Positions 1 through 7,668 of a stretch of 36,001 nucleotides of DNA are shown piece by piece. The position numbers and the translations under genes were made by a program. Positions within the stretch are counted from its first letter, which is position 1; every line of letters starts with the position of its first letter. Source of the DNA: Desulfobacterales bacterium (GTDB lineage: Bacteria > Desulfobacterota > Desulfobacteria > Desulfobacterales > SURF-7); the NCBI GenBank assembly GCA_028277765.1, contig JANQFQ010000022.1, positions 1 to 36,001 on the forward strand, read 5' to 3'. A model generated the notes under the pieces. The model was given only the letters and a program-made list of their open reading frames with translations. It was not told the origin of the DNA and did no database searches.

Positions 1-161
1 CTAAATTGATTATAGCATATATCATTATTATTATGAAAGAATTTTTATTAGAGGCATCATATAGGCTATTCCCCTAATTTTATGGCATATTTATAGCAGG
101 ATTATTCACTTTGGGCAGATGGCGACATTCTCACGGTATGTATGTCTTTTTTCCATTTAAA

Positions 162-180
162 AATATCAGTGTTTGATATT
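162..180 (-). terminator. weak AT-rich hairpin at transposase 3' end
   Basis: AATATCA (162-168) and TGATATT (174-180) form a 7-bp stem with a 5-nt loop. On the minus strand it is followed by a run of T, so it could be a weak terminator for the transposase gene, whose stop codon lies in the stem. The stem is AT-only apart from one pair, so this is tentative. The remaining bases 1-161 hold no gene that I can recognise. Confidence 0.3.
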
Positions 181-708
181 TGCAGAGTTGTCTTTATCTT
201 CAGCCCATTTTGCAGGATTGTCAGTAATATATTTTCTAATTTCATCTAGCTCGATATCGTTTCTTATAATGTGTTCGTAATAGTTGCGTTGCCACAACCG
301 TTTTTTAAAAGGTTTCCATGAATTACTTCGGACACCGTCAATATATTTTCGCGTGGTTAATGTTTTATATCTTTTAATCAAATCAGGTAATGTTATCGTA
401 GGGGCAGGCCCCTGTGCCTGTCCAATAGGGTTGCCATTCTCAATTATTATAATCCCATGAATATGGTTAGGCATAATTACATATTCATCTATGCCTATTC
501 CTTTATAAAATTGAGGAATTTCTTTCCATATCCGGTTTATTATTTTACCAGGATCATTGAGATGCATATGAGAGTTGGTTATATCACCAAACAGACATTC
601 TCTGTTTTGTGCACAGATCGTAATATAATAATATCCTGGTTGAGCATAATCATAACCTTTTAGGCGTAATGATCGCCTCCGTTGTATTTCGTTATCATCA
701 ATCATCAT
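166..708 (-). CDS. REP-associated tyrosine transposase (RAYT, Y1_Tnp family)
   Basis: Single-domain HUH transposase of the IS200/IS605-like RAYT family, about 180 residues and apparently full length. From the ATG at 706-708, the metal-binding HUH motif is NHIHG near residues 81-85, after the typical VIMPNHIHGII strand. The catalytic tyrosine is in QRNYYEHIIRN near residues 143-144, followed by the usual IRKYITDNPAKW tail. The N-terminal RRRSLRLKGYDY...YYITICAQNRECLFG segment is the classic RAYT opening. The frame stays open for 21 further codons upstream, but these are encoded by a REP-like repeat, so I start at the double ATG; no strong Shine-Dalgarno is visible. RAYTs act on REP hairpins, and REP-like repeats lie immediately upstream and within the gene at 398-423. 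It is a domesticated or solitary element; no second transposon gene is present. Confidence 0.88.
   Translation of the reverse strand: MMIDDNEIQRRRSLRLKGYDYAQPGYYYITICAQNRECLFGDITNSHMHLNDPGKIINRIWKEIPQFYKGIGIDEYVIMPNHIHGIIIIENGNPIGQAQGPAPTITLPDLIKRYKTLTTRKYIDGVRSNSWKPFKKRLWQRNYYEHIIRNDIELDEIRKYITDNPAKWAEDKDNSANIKH
398..423. repeat. REP-like repeat inside the RAYT reading frame
   Basis: GTAGGGGCAGGCCCCTGTGC followed by CTGTCC. It contains the palindrome AGGGGC-AG-GCCCCT and matches the copy at 724-748 with a few substitutions. It is in frame and encodes the GQAQGPAPT stretch between the HUH motif and the catalytic Tyr helix, so the transposase tolerates its own target-like repeat in a loop. 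Confidence 0.7.
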
Positions 709-723
709 AAAATTAATCAATAT

Positions 724-770
724 GTAGGGGCGGCCCCCGTGCCTGCCCTTGGCGGCCCCTTTGCCCGCCA
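724..770. repeat. REP-like GC-rich repeat upstream of the RAYT gene
   Basis: GTAGGGGCGGCCCCCGTGCC at 724-743 followed by TGCCC, then a second imperfect unit GGCGGCCCCTTTGCCCGCC at 751-769. The first unit corresponds to the copy at 398-423. It is much more GC-rich than its surroundings and lies just before the transposase start, the usual position of a RAYT-cognate REP. Confidence 0.65.
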
Positions 771-820
771 AAAGACCACATCCTTATTAATCATTTGCAT
801 ACCCTTGATATCAGTATATC

Positions 821-859
821 ACCAAGGGCAGACACAGGAGTCGCACCTGCGGCCTTGGT
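821..859. repeat. stem-loop at the 3' end of leuA (possible terminator or REP relic)
   Basis: ACCAAGG (821-827) pairs with CCTTGGT (853-859), with an inner CAGG/CCTG pairing (835-838 with 846-849). The right arm overlaps the leuA stop codon at 859-861. There is no T-run on the minus-strand side, so it may stabilise the 3' end or be a REP-like relic rather than an intrinsic terminator. Confidence 0.4.
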
Positions 860-2391
860 TACACTTTTGCCTTAACCGGATTCTCTTTTAAATATTCAAG
901 CCGGTTCAGACCGTTAATATAAGCTTTGGCGCTGGCGGTGATGATGTCTGGGTCGGTTCCTCTACCAAGGGCGACCAGGCCCTGTTCCCTGAGCCGGACC
1001 GTTACTTCGCCCTGGGCGTCTGTGCCGCCAGTGAGGGCTGTGACAGAGAAGCGGAGGAGTTCGGATTCAGTGCCGGTAAGTTCGGCTATAGAATTGTAGG
1101 TCGCGTCTATGGGGCCGTTTCCGTTGGCAGTTCCTTTGACGGTCCTATCGTTTATGGACATTTCAACCGCTGCTGTTGGGCTGACGGTGGTTCCGCAGGT
1201 GATATGGAGATATTCAAGGCGGAACACGTCGGTTGTCCTGAGGATCTCCTCGGTTACCAGTGCTTCCAGGTCCTCATCATGTACGTTTTTCTTTTTGTCA
1301 GCAAGGGCCTTGAATTCCTTAAAGACAATCTTCAACTCTTCGTCTGAAAGGTCATACCCGAGTTCCTTAAGGTGAGTATGAAGCGCGTGTCTTCCGGAAT
1401 GTTTTCCAAGAACAAGTTTGTTTTTGTTCAGCCCCACGGTTTCTGGTCGCATGATTTCATAGGTCATGGGATTCTTGAGGATGCCGTCCTGGTGGATTCC
1501 GGCTTCATGGGCAAAAGCATTGGCGCCCACAATCGCCTTGTTCGGCTGTACCATAATGCCGGTAATGGTTGTGACCAGCCGGCTCAAAGGATAAAGTCCT
1601 GTTGTATCAATCGTGGTGCCGGTATTGAAAGTGCCTGGCCGTGTCTTCAGAGCCATGACGACCTCTTCAAGGGATGTGTTCCCGGCCCGTTCGCCAATAC
1701 CGTTAACCGCAACTTCTGCCTGCCGTGCGCCGACAGCTATGGCTGCCAGTGTATTGGCAACAGCAAGGCCGAGATCATTATGGCAGTGAACGCTCACCAC
1801 AGCCTTGTCAATGTTGGCTGTGTTGTTGATGACATATTTGACAAGTTCAGAAAACTCATGAGGGATGGCATACCCTACCGTATCCGGTATGTTCAGTGTG
1901 GTTGCGCCAGCGTCAATGGCGGTTTCGAAAATTCTGCACAGATAATCCGGGTCTGTACGGCTCGCGTCCATGGCGCTGAATTCCACATTGTCACAGAGAT
2001 TCCGCGACAGGGCCACGGATTCCCTGGCGATCTCCAGAACCTCTTCCTGGTTTTTTTTCATCTGGTATTTTAGGTGTATTTCAGAACTTGAAACAAACGT
2101 ATGGATACGGGGCTGTGAAGCGTTTTTGATTGCTTTAGCGCATATTTCTATGTCTTCAGGTACGGCACGGGCAAGACCGCAGACAATTGAATCCTTGACC
2201 TGTTCCGCGATTTTGCTGACCGCTTCGAAGTCGCCTTCAGATGCTGCGGGGAATCCAGCTTCAATAATATCCACACCAATTTTATCAAGTCTGGTGGCTA
2301 TACGAAGCTTCTCTCCGGTGTTCATGCTCGCACCAGGAGACTGTTCTCCGTCCCTTAATGTGGTATCAAAAATAAAAACCTTGTCATTCAT
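859..2391 (-). CDS. leuA: 2-isopropylmalate synthase
   Basis: Catalyses condensation of acetyl-CoA with 2-oxoisovalerate, the first committed step of leucine synthesis; cytoplasmic. 510 residues, the usual length of the shorter bacterial LeuA class. The HMGL-like TIM barrel opens with FIFDTTLRDGEQSPG (catalytic Arg13, Asp14), has the metal ligands in VHCHNDLG (His202, His204) and the GERAGNTSLEEV motif. The C-terminal third, from about residue 385, is the regulatory LeuA dimer domain expected to bind leucine. Its ATG overlaps the stop codon of the preceding cimA by four bases (ATGA), so the two are probably translationally coupled. It is the last gene of the ilvD-to-leuA operon; leuB, leuC and leuD are not in this window. 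Confidence 0.96.
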   Translation of the reverse strand: MNDKVFIFDTTLRDGEQSPGASMNTGEKLRIATRLDKIGVDIIEAGFPAASEGDFEAVSKIAEQVKDSIVCGLARAVPEDIEICAKAIKNASQPRIHTFVSSSEIHLKYQMKKNQEEVLEIARESVALSRNLCDNVEFSAMDASRTDPDYLCRIFETAIDAGATTLNIPDTVGYAIPHEFSELVKYVINNTANIDKAVVSVHCHNDLGLAVANTLAAIAVGARQAEVAVNGIGERAGNTSLEEVVMALKTRPGTFNTGTTIDTTGLYPLSRLVTTITGIMVQPNKAIVGANAFAHEAGIHQDGILKNPMTYEIMRPETVGLNKNKLVLGKHSGRHALHTHLKELGYDLSDEELKIVFKEFKALADKKKNVHDEDLEALVTEEILRTTDVFRLEYLHITCGTTVSPTAAVEMSINDRTVKGTANGNGPIDATYNSIAELTGTESELLRFSVTALTGGTDAQGEVTVRLREQGLVALGRGTDPDIITASAKAYINGLNRLEYLKENPVKAKV

Positions 2392-3980
2392 GATTCGTCC
2401 TTTTTTGCTTTAGCCAGTTTATACTGGAAGCTGTCTGCCAGCGCTCGCCAGCTTGCTTCGATAATATCTTCAGACACACCTACGGTACTCCATATCTGTT
2501 CTTCATCCCGAGAATCGATTAAAACCCTAACTTTTGCAGCTGTGCCGGCCCGACCGTCAATTACCCTTACTTTAAAATCAACAAGGCTCATGGTGTCGAG
2601 ACTTGGGAAGAAATTCCCAAGGACTTTTCGCAGGGCGTTGTCAAGGGCGCTGACAGGTCCGTCTCCTTCGGCGGCGGTTATCTCATTTTTACCGTCAACG
2701 GATATTTTTATGGTGGCTTGGGCTGCGCATGGTTGATCCTTGTTTTTTTCAATGGTAATCCTGAAAGATTCAAGCTCAAAGGCTGGATCAAACTGATCGG
2801 TGAGTTTCTCCATGAGGATTTTAAATGAACCGTCAGCTGCTTCAAACTGGTATCCTTCCTGTTCCAGTTTTTTTATTTCAGATACAATCCTGCTGCTGTC
2901 AAACTCTTTTGCGTGAAGATCAATGCCGAGCTCTTTTGCCTTGTACTCAACATTGCTTTTACCTGAAAGGTCTGAGACAAGCACCCGACGGGCACTGCCG
3001 ACTTTTTCAGGGTCAACATGTTCATAGGCTCTCGGCTCCTTCATCACAGCGCTTACATGTATCCCTCCCTTATGAGCGAATGCGCTTTTGCCGATAAAGG
3101 GCCTGCTTTTTACAGGGATCATATTAGCTGTATCGCTGACAAACCTTGAAATCTTTCTCAGCTTTTCTAGGTTTTCGTCAGAAATGCAGGGACAGTCCAT
3201 TTTGAGTTTCAGAATCGGTATGATTGACGTTAGGTCCGCGTTGCCGCACCTTTCGCCATATCCGTTTATTGTACCCTGGACCATGACAGCGCCAGCTCGT
3301 ACGGCTGAGATTGTGTTTGCTACTGCCAGCCCGGAGTCATTATGCGTGTGTATACCGATCCTGGATGTATCACCGCCGGAATTGCTGAAATAGTCAATAA
3401 CTTCTTGAGTAATCATTTCAATTTCATGGGTCAGGCTCCCGCCATTCGTGTCACACAACACAAGCAGATCTGCTCCTCCTTCTATAGCGGCTGTAAGTGT
3501 TTCCAGGGCGTAATCCTTGTTGTCCTTGAAACCATCAAAAAAGTGTTCAGCGTCGTAAAAGACTTCACGACCTTTTTCTTTAAGATATTGAACGCTCTCA
3601 TTGATCATTAGAAGATTCTGATCCAGAGTGTTTTCCATGATCTGCTCAACATGCAGATCCCATGTTTTACCGAAAATGGTAACGCAGTCTGTTCCGCTGT
3701 CCAAAAGCGCATGTAAATTCGGATCATCATTAGGGGTGTTGCCGGCCCTGCGTGTGGAACCGAATGCCGCAAGGCGGGCATTTTTAAACTGGATGGTTTC
3801 TGCCAGTTTAAAAAAGCGCATATCCCTTGGATTGGAACCTGGCCAGCCTCCTTCAATATAGTGGACTCCCAGATCGTCAAGCTTATGGGCGATCCTAAGC
3901 TTTTCTTCAGCAGTAAAGCTGATGTTTTCACCCTGGGTTCCATCCCGCAGAGTGGTATCGTATATTAAAACAGGTTGCAT
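2388..3980 (-). CDS. cimA: (R)-citramalate synthase
   Basis: Condenses acetyl-CoA and pyruvate to (R)-citramalate, the entry to the threonine-independent isoleucine pathway. 530 residues. The TIM-barrel start LIYDTTLRDGTQGENISF (Arg12, Asp13), the metal motif HTHNDSG (His211, His213) and GYGERCGNADL are present. The segment YIEGGWPGSNPRD is typical of CimA rather than LeuA or homocitrate synthase. A C-terminal LeuA-type allosteric domain (about residues 395-520) is present and would be expected to respond to isoleucine. It sits between ilvC and leuA, which supports citramalate over homocitrate synthase. The product needs LeuCD and LeuB to become 2-oxobutyrate, and those genes are elsewhere. 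Confidence 0.94.
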   Translation of the reverse strand: MQPVLIYDTTLRDGTQGENISFTAEEKLRIAHKLDDLGVHYIEGGWPGSNPRDMRFFKLAETIQFKNARLAAFGSTRRAGNTPNDDPNLHALLDSGTDCVTIFGKTWDLHVEQIMENTLDQNLLMINESVQYLKEKGREVFYDAEHFFDGFKDNKDYALETLTAAIEGGADLLVLCDTNGGSLTHEIEMITQEVIDYFSNSGGDTSRIGIHTHNDSGLAVANTISAVRAGAVMVQGTINGYGERCGNADLTSIIPILKLKMDCPCISDENLEKLRKISRFVSDTANMIPVKSRPFIGKSAFAHKGGIHVSAVMKEPRAYEHVDPEKVGSARRVLVSDLSGKSNVEYKAKELGIDLHAKEFDSSRIVSEIKKLEQEGYQFEAADGSFKILMEKLTDQFDPAFELESFRITIEKNKDQPCAAQATIKISVDGKNEITAAEGDGPVSALDNALRKVLGNFFPSLDTMSLVDFKVRVIDGRAGTAAKVRVLIDSRDEEQIWSTVGVSEDIIEASWRALADSFQYKLAKAKKDES

Positions 3981-4102
3981 AGTTATAAAATCCGGAATTC
4001 GACCTTATCATAAAATTTGGCGAAATCCCCCGATGACGGGGCAGGCGAAACAAATCCAAATGACCAAAATCTAAAGGCCCAAAACCTAACTGATTAAAAA
4101 AA

Positions 4103-4130
4103 GCCACTAATTGCACGAATGGTCACTAAT
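4103..4130. repeat. degenerate copy of the CACGAATGG dispersed repeat
   Basis: GCCACTAATTGCACGAATGG and the following TCACTAAT resemble the 27-nt repeat at 32138-32164 and, inverted, at 34073-34099. It lies in the 238-nt ilvC-cimA spacer, which also contains a CCCCG-ATGA-CGGGG hairpin at about 4027-4040. No gene is supported in this spacer. Confidence 0.45.
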
Positions 4131-4142
4131 AAAAAATTATTT

Positions 4143-4200
4143 CTCACAGAGCCCGCAGCGCATAAGTGTTTTATCTCCGAGTCCTCTGCGCCTCTGTGAG
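4143..4200. repeat. CTCACAGAG inverted repeat between cimA and ilvC
   Basis: CTCACAGAG (4143-4151) pairs perfectly with CTCTGTGAG (4192-4200), and inside it CGCAG (4154-4158) pairs with CTGCG (4186-4190), leaving a long loop. The same sequence family recurs at 32361-32390 and 32621-32662. In the operon transcript it would form a hairpin in the ilvC-cimA spacer, without a T-run on the minus strand. Confidence 0.55.
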
Positions 4201-4218
4201 AGTTAAAAATACCCAGGG

Positions 4219-5271
4219 CTATTTCTTACGATTTTCAGGCCTGAGGGATCTAACCGCCGCGCCGGCTTGCCACATTTCTGAATTTTTTATTTCATCCAGT
4301 TCAGCCCGTAGTTTTTCCAGGTAATCAGGCTGGCTGTTCACTTCAAGTACCCTTTCTGTCTCCTTGCCGGTTCTTACCCTATCGTATAGATCATCAAAAA
4401 CAGGCGCTACAGCATCACGGAACTTCGGGGCCCAGTCGAGCGCTCCCCGTTGAGCGGTAGCACTGCAGTTGGCAAACATCCAGTCCATGCCGTTTTCAGC
4501 CACAAGGCGGATCAGGCTCTGTGTGAGTTCTTCTACAGTTTCGTTAAAGGCTTCGCTCGGACTGTGGCCGTTTTTGCGGAGCACATTATACTGGGCTTCC
4601 ATGGTGCCGGCGAGACATCCCATGAGAACACCGCGTTCTCCTGTAAGATCACTATATACTTCATCCTCAAACGTTGTTGGGAACAGGTAGCCGGAGCCGA
4701 TGGCGATACCAAGGGCGAGTGTCCTCTCCTTTGCCCGTCCGGTAAAATCCTGGTGTACCGCGTAACTGGAATTGATACCGCTGCCGTCAAGAAAATTTCT
4801 CCGCACATTGGTGCCGGATCCCTTGGGGGCTACCAGGATGACATCAATATTGTCAGGTGGTATGATCCCTGTCTGATCCTTGTAAACAATTGAGAAACCG
4901 TGGGAAAAATAGAGGGCGTCCCCTTCATTCAGACATTCCTTTACAATGGGCCATGTGGCTTTCTGGCCGGCATCTGATAGAAGGATTTTTACGATCGTCC
5001 CTTTTTTTGCGGCCTCTTCAATTGGGAAGAGAGTCTCCCCAGGAACAAAACCGTCTGCAACAGCCTTGTCCCAATACTGATCCCCTTCCAGCTGGCCGAT
5101 GATAACATCAAACCCATTATCTTTGAGGTTCATGGCCTGGGCCGGTCCCTGTACACCGTAACCGAGGACAACAATTGTTTCGTCCTTTAAAACTTCCCGG
5201 GCCTTGTCCAGTGTAAATTCGTCTGATGTTATTACATCTTCAACAACTCCTCCAAAATCAATCTTAGCCAT
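4219..5271 (-). CDS. ilvC: ketol-acid reductoisomerase (NADP+), fungal-like type
   Basis: Isomerises and reduces 2-acetolactate or 2-aceto-2-hydroxybutyrate to the dihydroxy acids; Mg2+ and NAD(P)H dependent. 350 residues. The Rossmann motif is LGYGVQGPAQAMNLKDNG (near residues 36-53) rather than the YGSQGHAHA of common bacterial class I enzymes. The segments LYFSHGFSIVYKD, ILVAPKGSGTNVRR, GINSSYAV, GHSPSEAFNETVEE, NSQPDYLEKLR and the LRPEN tail closely resemble yeast Ilv5 as I remember it. The C-terminal knotted domain has the acidic metal ligands in EVYSDLTGERG and FNETVEE. AGGAG lies six bases before the ATG. Operon position between ilvN and cimA supports the call. Confidence 0.95.
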   Translation of the reverse strand: MAKIDFGGVVEDVITSDEFTLDKAREVLKDETIVVLGYGVQGPAQAMNLKDNGFDVIIGQLEGDQYWDKAVADGFVPGETLFPIEEAAKKGTIVKILLSDAGQKATWPIVKECLNEGDALYFSHGFSIVYKDQTGIIPPDNIDVILVAPKGSGTNVRRNFLDGSGINSSYAVHQDFTGRAKERTLALGIAIGSGYLFPTTFEDEVYSDLTGERGVLMGCLAGTMEAQYNVLRKNGHSPSEAFNETVEELTQSLIRLVAENGMDWMFANCSATAQRGALDWAPKFRDAVAPVFDDLYDRVRTGKETERVLEVNSQPDYLEKLRAELDEIKNSEMWQAGAAVRSLRPENRKK

Positions 5272-5316
5272 AACGTTCTCCTTAATAAATATGGTGTTAA
5301 TATGTCTATATTTTAT

Positions 5317-5817
5317 TCAATTCACATTATTATTTGCCAGCCGGTCAAGAGCGATATTCCCAGTTCTTGCGAGTTCATTGATTCCCATGGGTTTGAGCAG
5401 GTTCAGTATGGCGGCTATCTTATCTTCGTCTCCGGTTATCTCTATGGTATAGTGGTCCAGCCCAACATCTACAATTTTTCCCCTGAATATGTCGACGATT
5501 CTCAGAATCTCAGCACGTTGTTCCGGTTTCGCGTTTACCTTTATCAGGATCAGTTCCCTCTGGATATATTTTTTCCCTGTGAGGTCGTTCACCTTGATGA
5601 CATTAATGAGCTTGAAAAGTTGTTTTTTTATCTGCTCAACAATCTGGGTGTCCCCTGTTGTGACCATTGTAATACGGGAAACATTGGACTTGGCGGTTTC
5701 AGCCACACAGAGGCTTTCAATGTTATAGCCCCTACCACTGAACAGACCGGCGATGCGTGAGAGAACACCAGGTTCGTTATCCACAAGAATTGAAAGAATA
5801 TGTTTGTCTTCTGCCAT
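5317..5817 (-). CDS. ilvN: acetolactate synthase regulatory (small) subunit
   Basis: Small subunit of acetohydroxyacid synthase; it activates the large subunit and confers valine feedback inhibition. 166 residues, the usual length of the IlvH/IlvN class. The N-terminal ACT domain begins HILSILVDNEPGVLSRIAGLFSGRG, with the NxxGVLxRxxGLF signature; the second domain (about residues 85-160) contains KYIQRELILIKV and the conserved end of the ALS_ss_C fold. It lies 32 bases downstream of ilvB and 45 bases upstream of ilvC in the same orientation. The name ilvH would be equally acceptable. Confidence 0.95.
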   Translation of the reverse strand: MAEDKHILSILVDNEPGVLSRIAGLFSGRGYNIESLCVAETAKSNVSRITMVTTGDTQIVEQIKKQLFKLINVIKVNDLTGKKYIQRELILIKVNAKPEQRAEILRIVDIFRGKIVDVGLDHYTIEITGDEDKIAAILNLLKPMGINELARTGNIALDRLANNNVN

Positions 5818-5849
5818 GATAATATCCCCTTACTTGAGTTACTCCTGTT

Positions 5850-7535
5850 CTATACCAGAATCATTTCTGTGATCGCCTTACCCGCGGGTACCATTGGGTA
5901 AACACCTTCTTCACGTTCAACAATAAACTCCATGATCACGGTTTTTTTGGATGCCAATCCCTTTTTAAGTACGGCCTCAACCTCTCCAGGTTTTTCAGCC
6001 CGCAGGCCAACCGCGCCATACGCTTCTGCAAGCTTGACAAAATCAGGTGCATTCGCCATGTCTGTGCTTGAATAATTCCTGTCATAGAACAATTCTTGCC
6101 ATTGCCTTACCATCCCGAGATACTGATTGTTCAGAATAACTACCTTTACCGGAAGGCCGAACTGAACCGCAGTGGCCATCTCCTGAATATTCATCTGAAT
6201 ACTCCCGTCTCCGGCAATGTCGACAACAGTGCTTTTGGGACTTGCGGCCTGAGCGCCGATCGCGGCCGGAAGTCCGAACCCCATGCAGCCTAGACCGCCT
6301 GAGGTAATAAACCGGCCGGGCTTATCAAAATGATAGTATTGCGCGGCCCACATCTGGTTCTGTCCCACCTCTGTTGTTATGATCGCGTCACCTTTTGTCA
6401 GCTCAAACAGTTTTTCAACAACATATTGCGGCTTTATTGTGGCTTCCTGTTTATAGGCAAGCGGGGTTGTTTTTTTCCACTTGTCTATGCGGTCAAGCCA
6501 TTTTCCCCTTTTCTTTTTAATACCCTTAAAATTTTCTTCTGTCAGCAGGTCGTTCATAACACTCAGTGTCGATTTGCAGTCGCCAACAATCGGCGTATCA
6601 ACCGGGATATTCTTATGTATTGAAGTCGGGTCAATATCGATATGCACGATTTTAGCGTTTGTGGCGAACTCATCTGTCTTCCCTGTAACACGGTCGTCAA
6701 ACCGGACACCGATGGCGATAAGAAGGTCACACGCACCTATGGACATGTTCGCCCTGTATGTGCCGTGCATCCCGAGCATCCCTAGCCACAGGGGGTTTGA
6801 GGCAGGGAACGCGCCGAGCCCCATCAAAGAGGCGGTAACCGGTATACATGTCTTTGTTGCGAATTTTTTAAGACCTGTTGAAGCGCTCGAAAGCACCACC
6901 CCGCCGCCGGCAAAAATCACTGGTTTTTTCGCTTTCTTAATAAGGCTTACAACCTTTCTAAGCTGTTTTACATTCGGCTTATAAGTCGGGCTATACGCCT
7001 TCATGCTAATTTTTTTCGGCGCATTATAAGGCGCCTTTGCTATGGATATATTTTTTGGTATATCAATCAGCACCGGTCCGGGCCTGCCGGTTCGGGCGAT
7101 ATAAAAGGCCTCCTTGATAATCCGCGCAAGGTCTTTGATGTCTTTAACAAGATAGTTGTGCTTGGTGCACGGCCTTGTTATGCCGACAATATCAACTTCC
7201 TGAAAGGCGTCATTCCCGATAAGGTGCGCGGGCACCTGTCCGGTAAAAACAACCACAGGGATGGAATCCATGTAAGCTGAAGCTATGCCGGTAACCGCAT
7301 TGGTCGCGCCTGGCCCTGATGTTACAAGGCACACCCCCACTTTACCGCTGGCTCTTGCATACCCGTCAGCAGCATGTACCGCCCCTTGCTCGTGCCGTAC
7401 CAGAATATGCCGTATATCTGTTCTGGCGAGTTCGTCATAAATGTCGAGAACCGCCCCTCCGGGATACCCAAAGATTGTGTCAACACCTTCTTCTTTAAGT
7501 GCCTTCATCATAATCTGCGCGCCGGTGAGTTCCAT
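5850..7535 (-). CDS. ilvB: acetolactate synthase catalytic (large) subunit
   Basis: ThDP- and FAD-dependent enzyme that joins two pyruvates, or pyruvate and 2-oxobutyrate. 561 residues from the chosen start. The N-terminal PYR domain has [14 protein letters not shown] and the ThDP-activating Glu in [15 protein letters not shown]; the central FAD domain holds [15 protein letters not shown]; the C-terminal PP domain has the ThDP/Mg motif running from GDGSIQMN to [13 protein letters not shown]. The frame extends 15 codons further upstream, but the ATG at 7533-7535 is preceded at good spacing by GGAAGGAAA, and family N-termini begin with this MELTGAQ-like segment. It is separated from ilvD by 133 bases containing a small repeat. 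Confidence 0.96.
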   Translation of the reverse strand: MELTGAQIMMKALKEEGVDTIFGYPGGAVLDIYDELARTDIRHILVRHEQGAVHAADGYARASGKVGVCLVTSGPGATNAVTGIASAYMDSIPVVVFTGQVPAHLIGNDAFQEVDIVGITRPCTKHNYLVKDIKDLARIIKEAFYIARTGRPGPVLIDIPKNISIAKAPYNAPKKISMKAYSPTYKPNVKQLRKVVSLIKKAKKPVIFAGGGVVLSSASTGLKKFATKTCIPVTASLMGLGAFPASNPLWLGMLGMHGTYRANMSIGACDLLIAIGVRFDDRVTGKTDEFATNAKIVHIDIDPTSIHKNIPVDTPIVGDCKSTLSVMNDLLTEENFKGIKKKRGKWLDRIDKWKKTTPLAYKQEATIKPQYVVEKLFELTKGDAIITTEVGQNQMWAAQYYHFDKPGRFITSGGLGCMGFGLPAAIGAQAASPKSTVVDIAGDGSIQMNIQEMATAVQFGLPVKVVILNNQYLGMVRQWQELFYDRNYSSTDMANAPDFVKLAEAYGAVGLRAEKPGEVEAVLKKGLASKKTVIMEFIVEREEGVYPMVPAGKAITEMILV

Positions 7536-7610
7536 TTTGTTTCCTTCCATATTTTTGTGCTGTAAACAAATATCAGTCAATGACTAATAGTGTACCATAA
7601 GATAAAAGTC

Positions 7611-7649
7611 CCTAGATCCTGGATGCTAGATACTGGATCCAGGATCCAG
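7611..7649. repeat. short CTGGATCC-type repeat cluster in the ilvD-ilvB spacer
   Basis: The stretch consists of near-repeated units (CTAGATC, CTGGATG, CTAGATA, CTGGATC) and ends in a perfect inverted repeat, CTGGATCC (7633-7640) with GGATCCAG (7642-7649), separated by one base. It lies in untranslated mRNA between ilvD and ilvB and could form a compact hairpin or be a mobile palindromic relic. Confidence 0.5.
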
Positions 7650-7668
7650 AAATCAGTAGCATGTTTTT

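Noticed and set aside
1372..2073. 233-codon open frame on the plus strand within leuA
   Set aside because: It is antisense to a clear LeuA with catalytic motifs, has no recognisable domain and is explained by codon composition of the real gene.
3928..4116. 62-codon open frame on the minus strand upstream of cimA
   Set aside because: It overlaps the cimA start in another frame and is made of intergenic repeat sequence with no domain signal.
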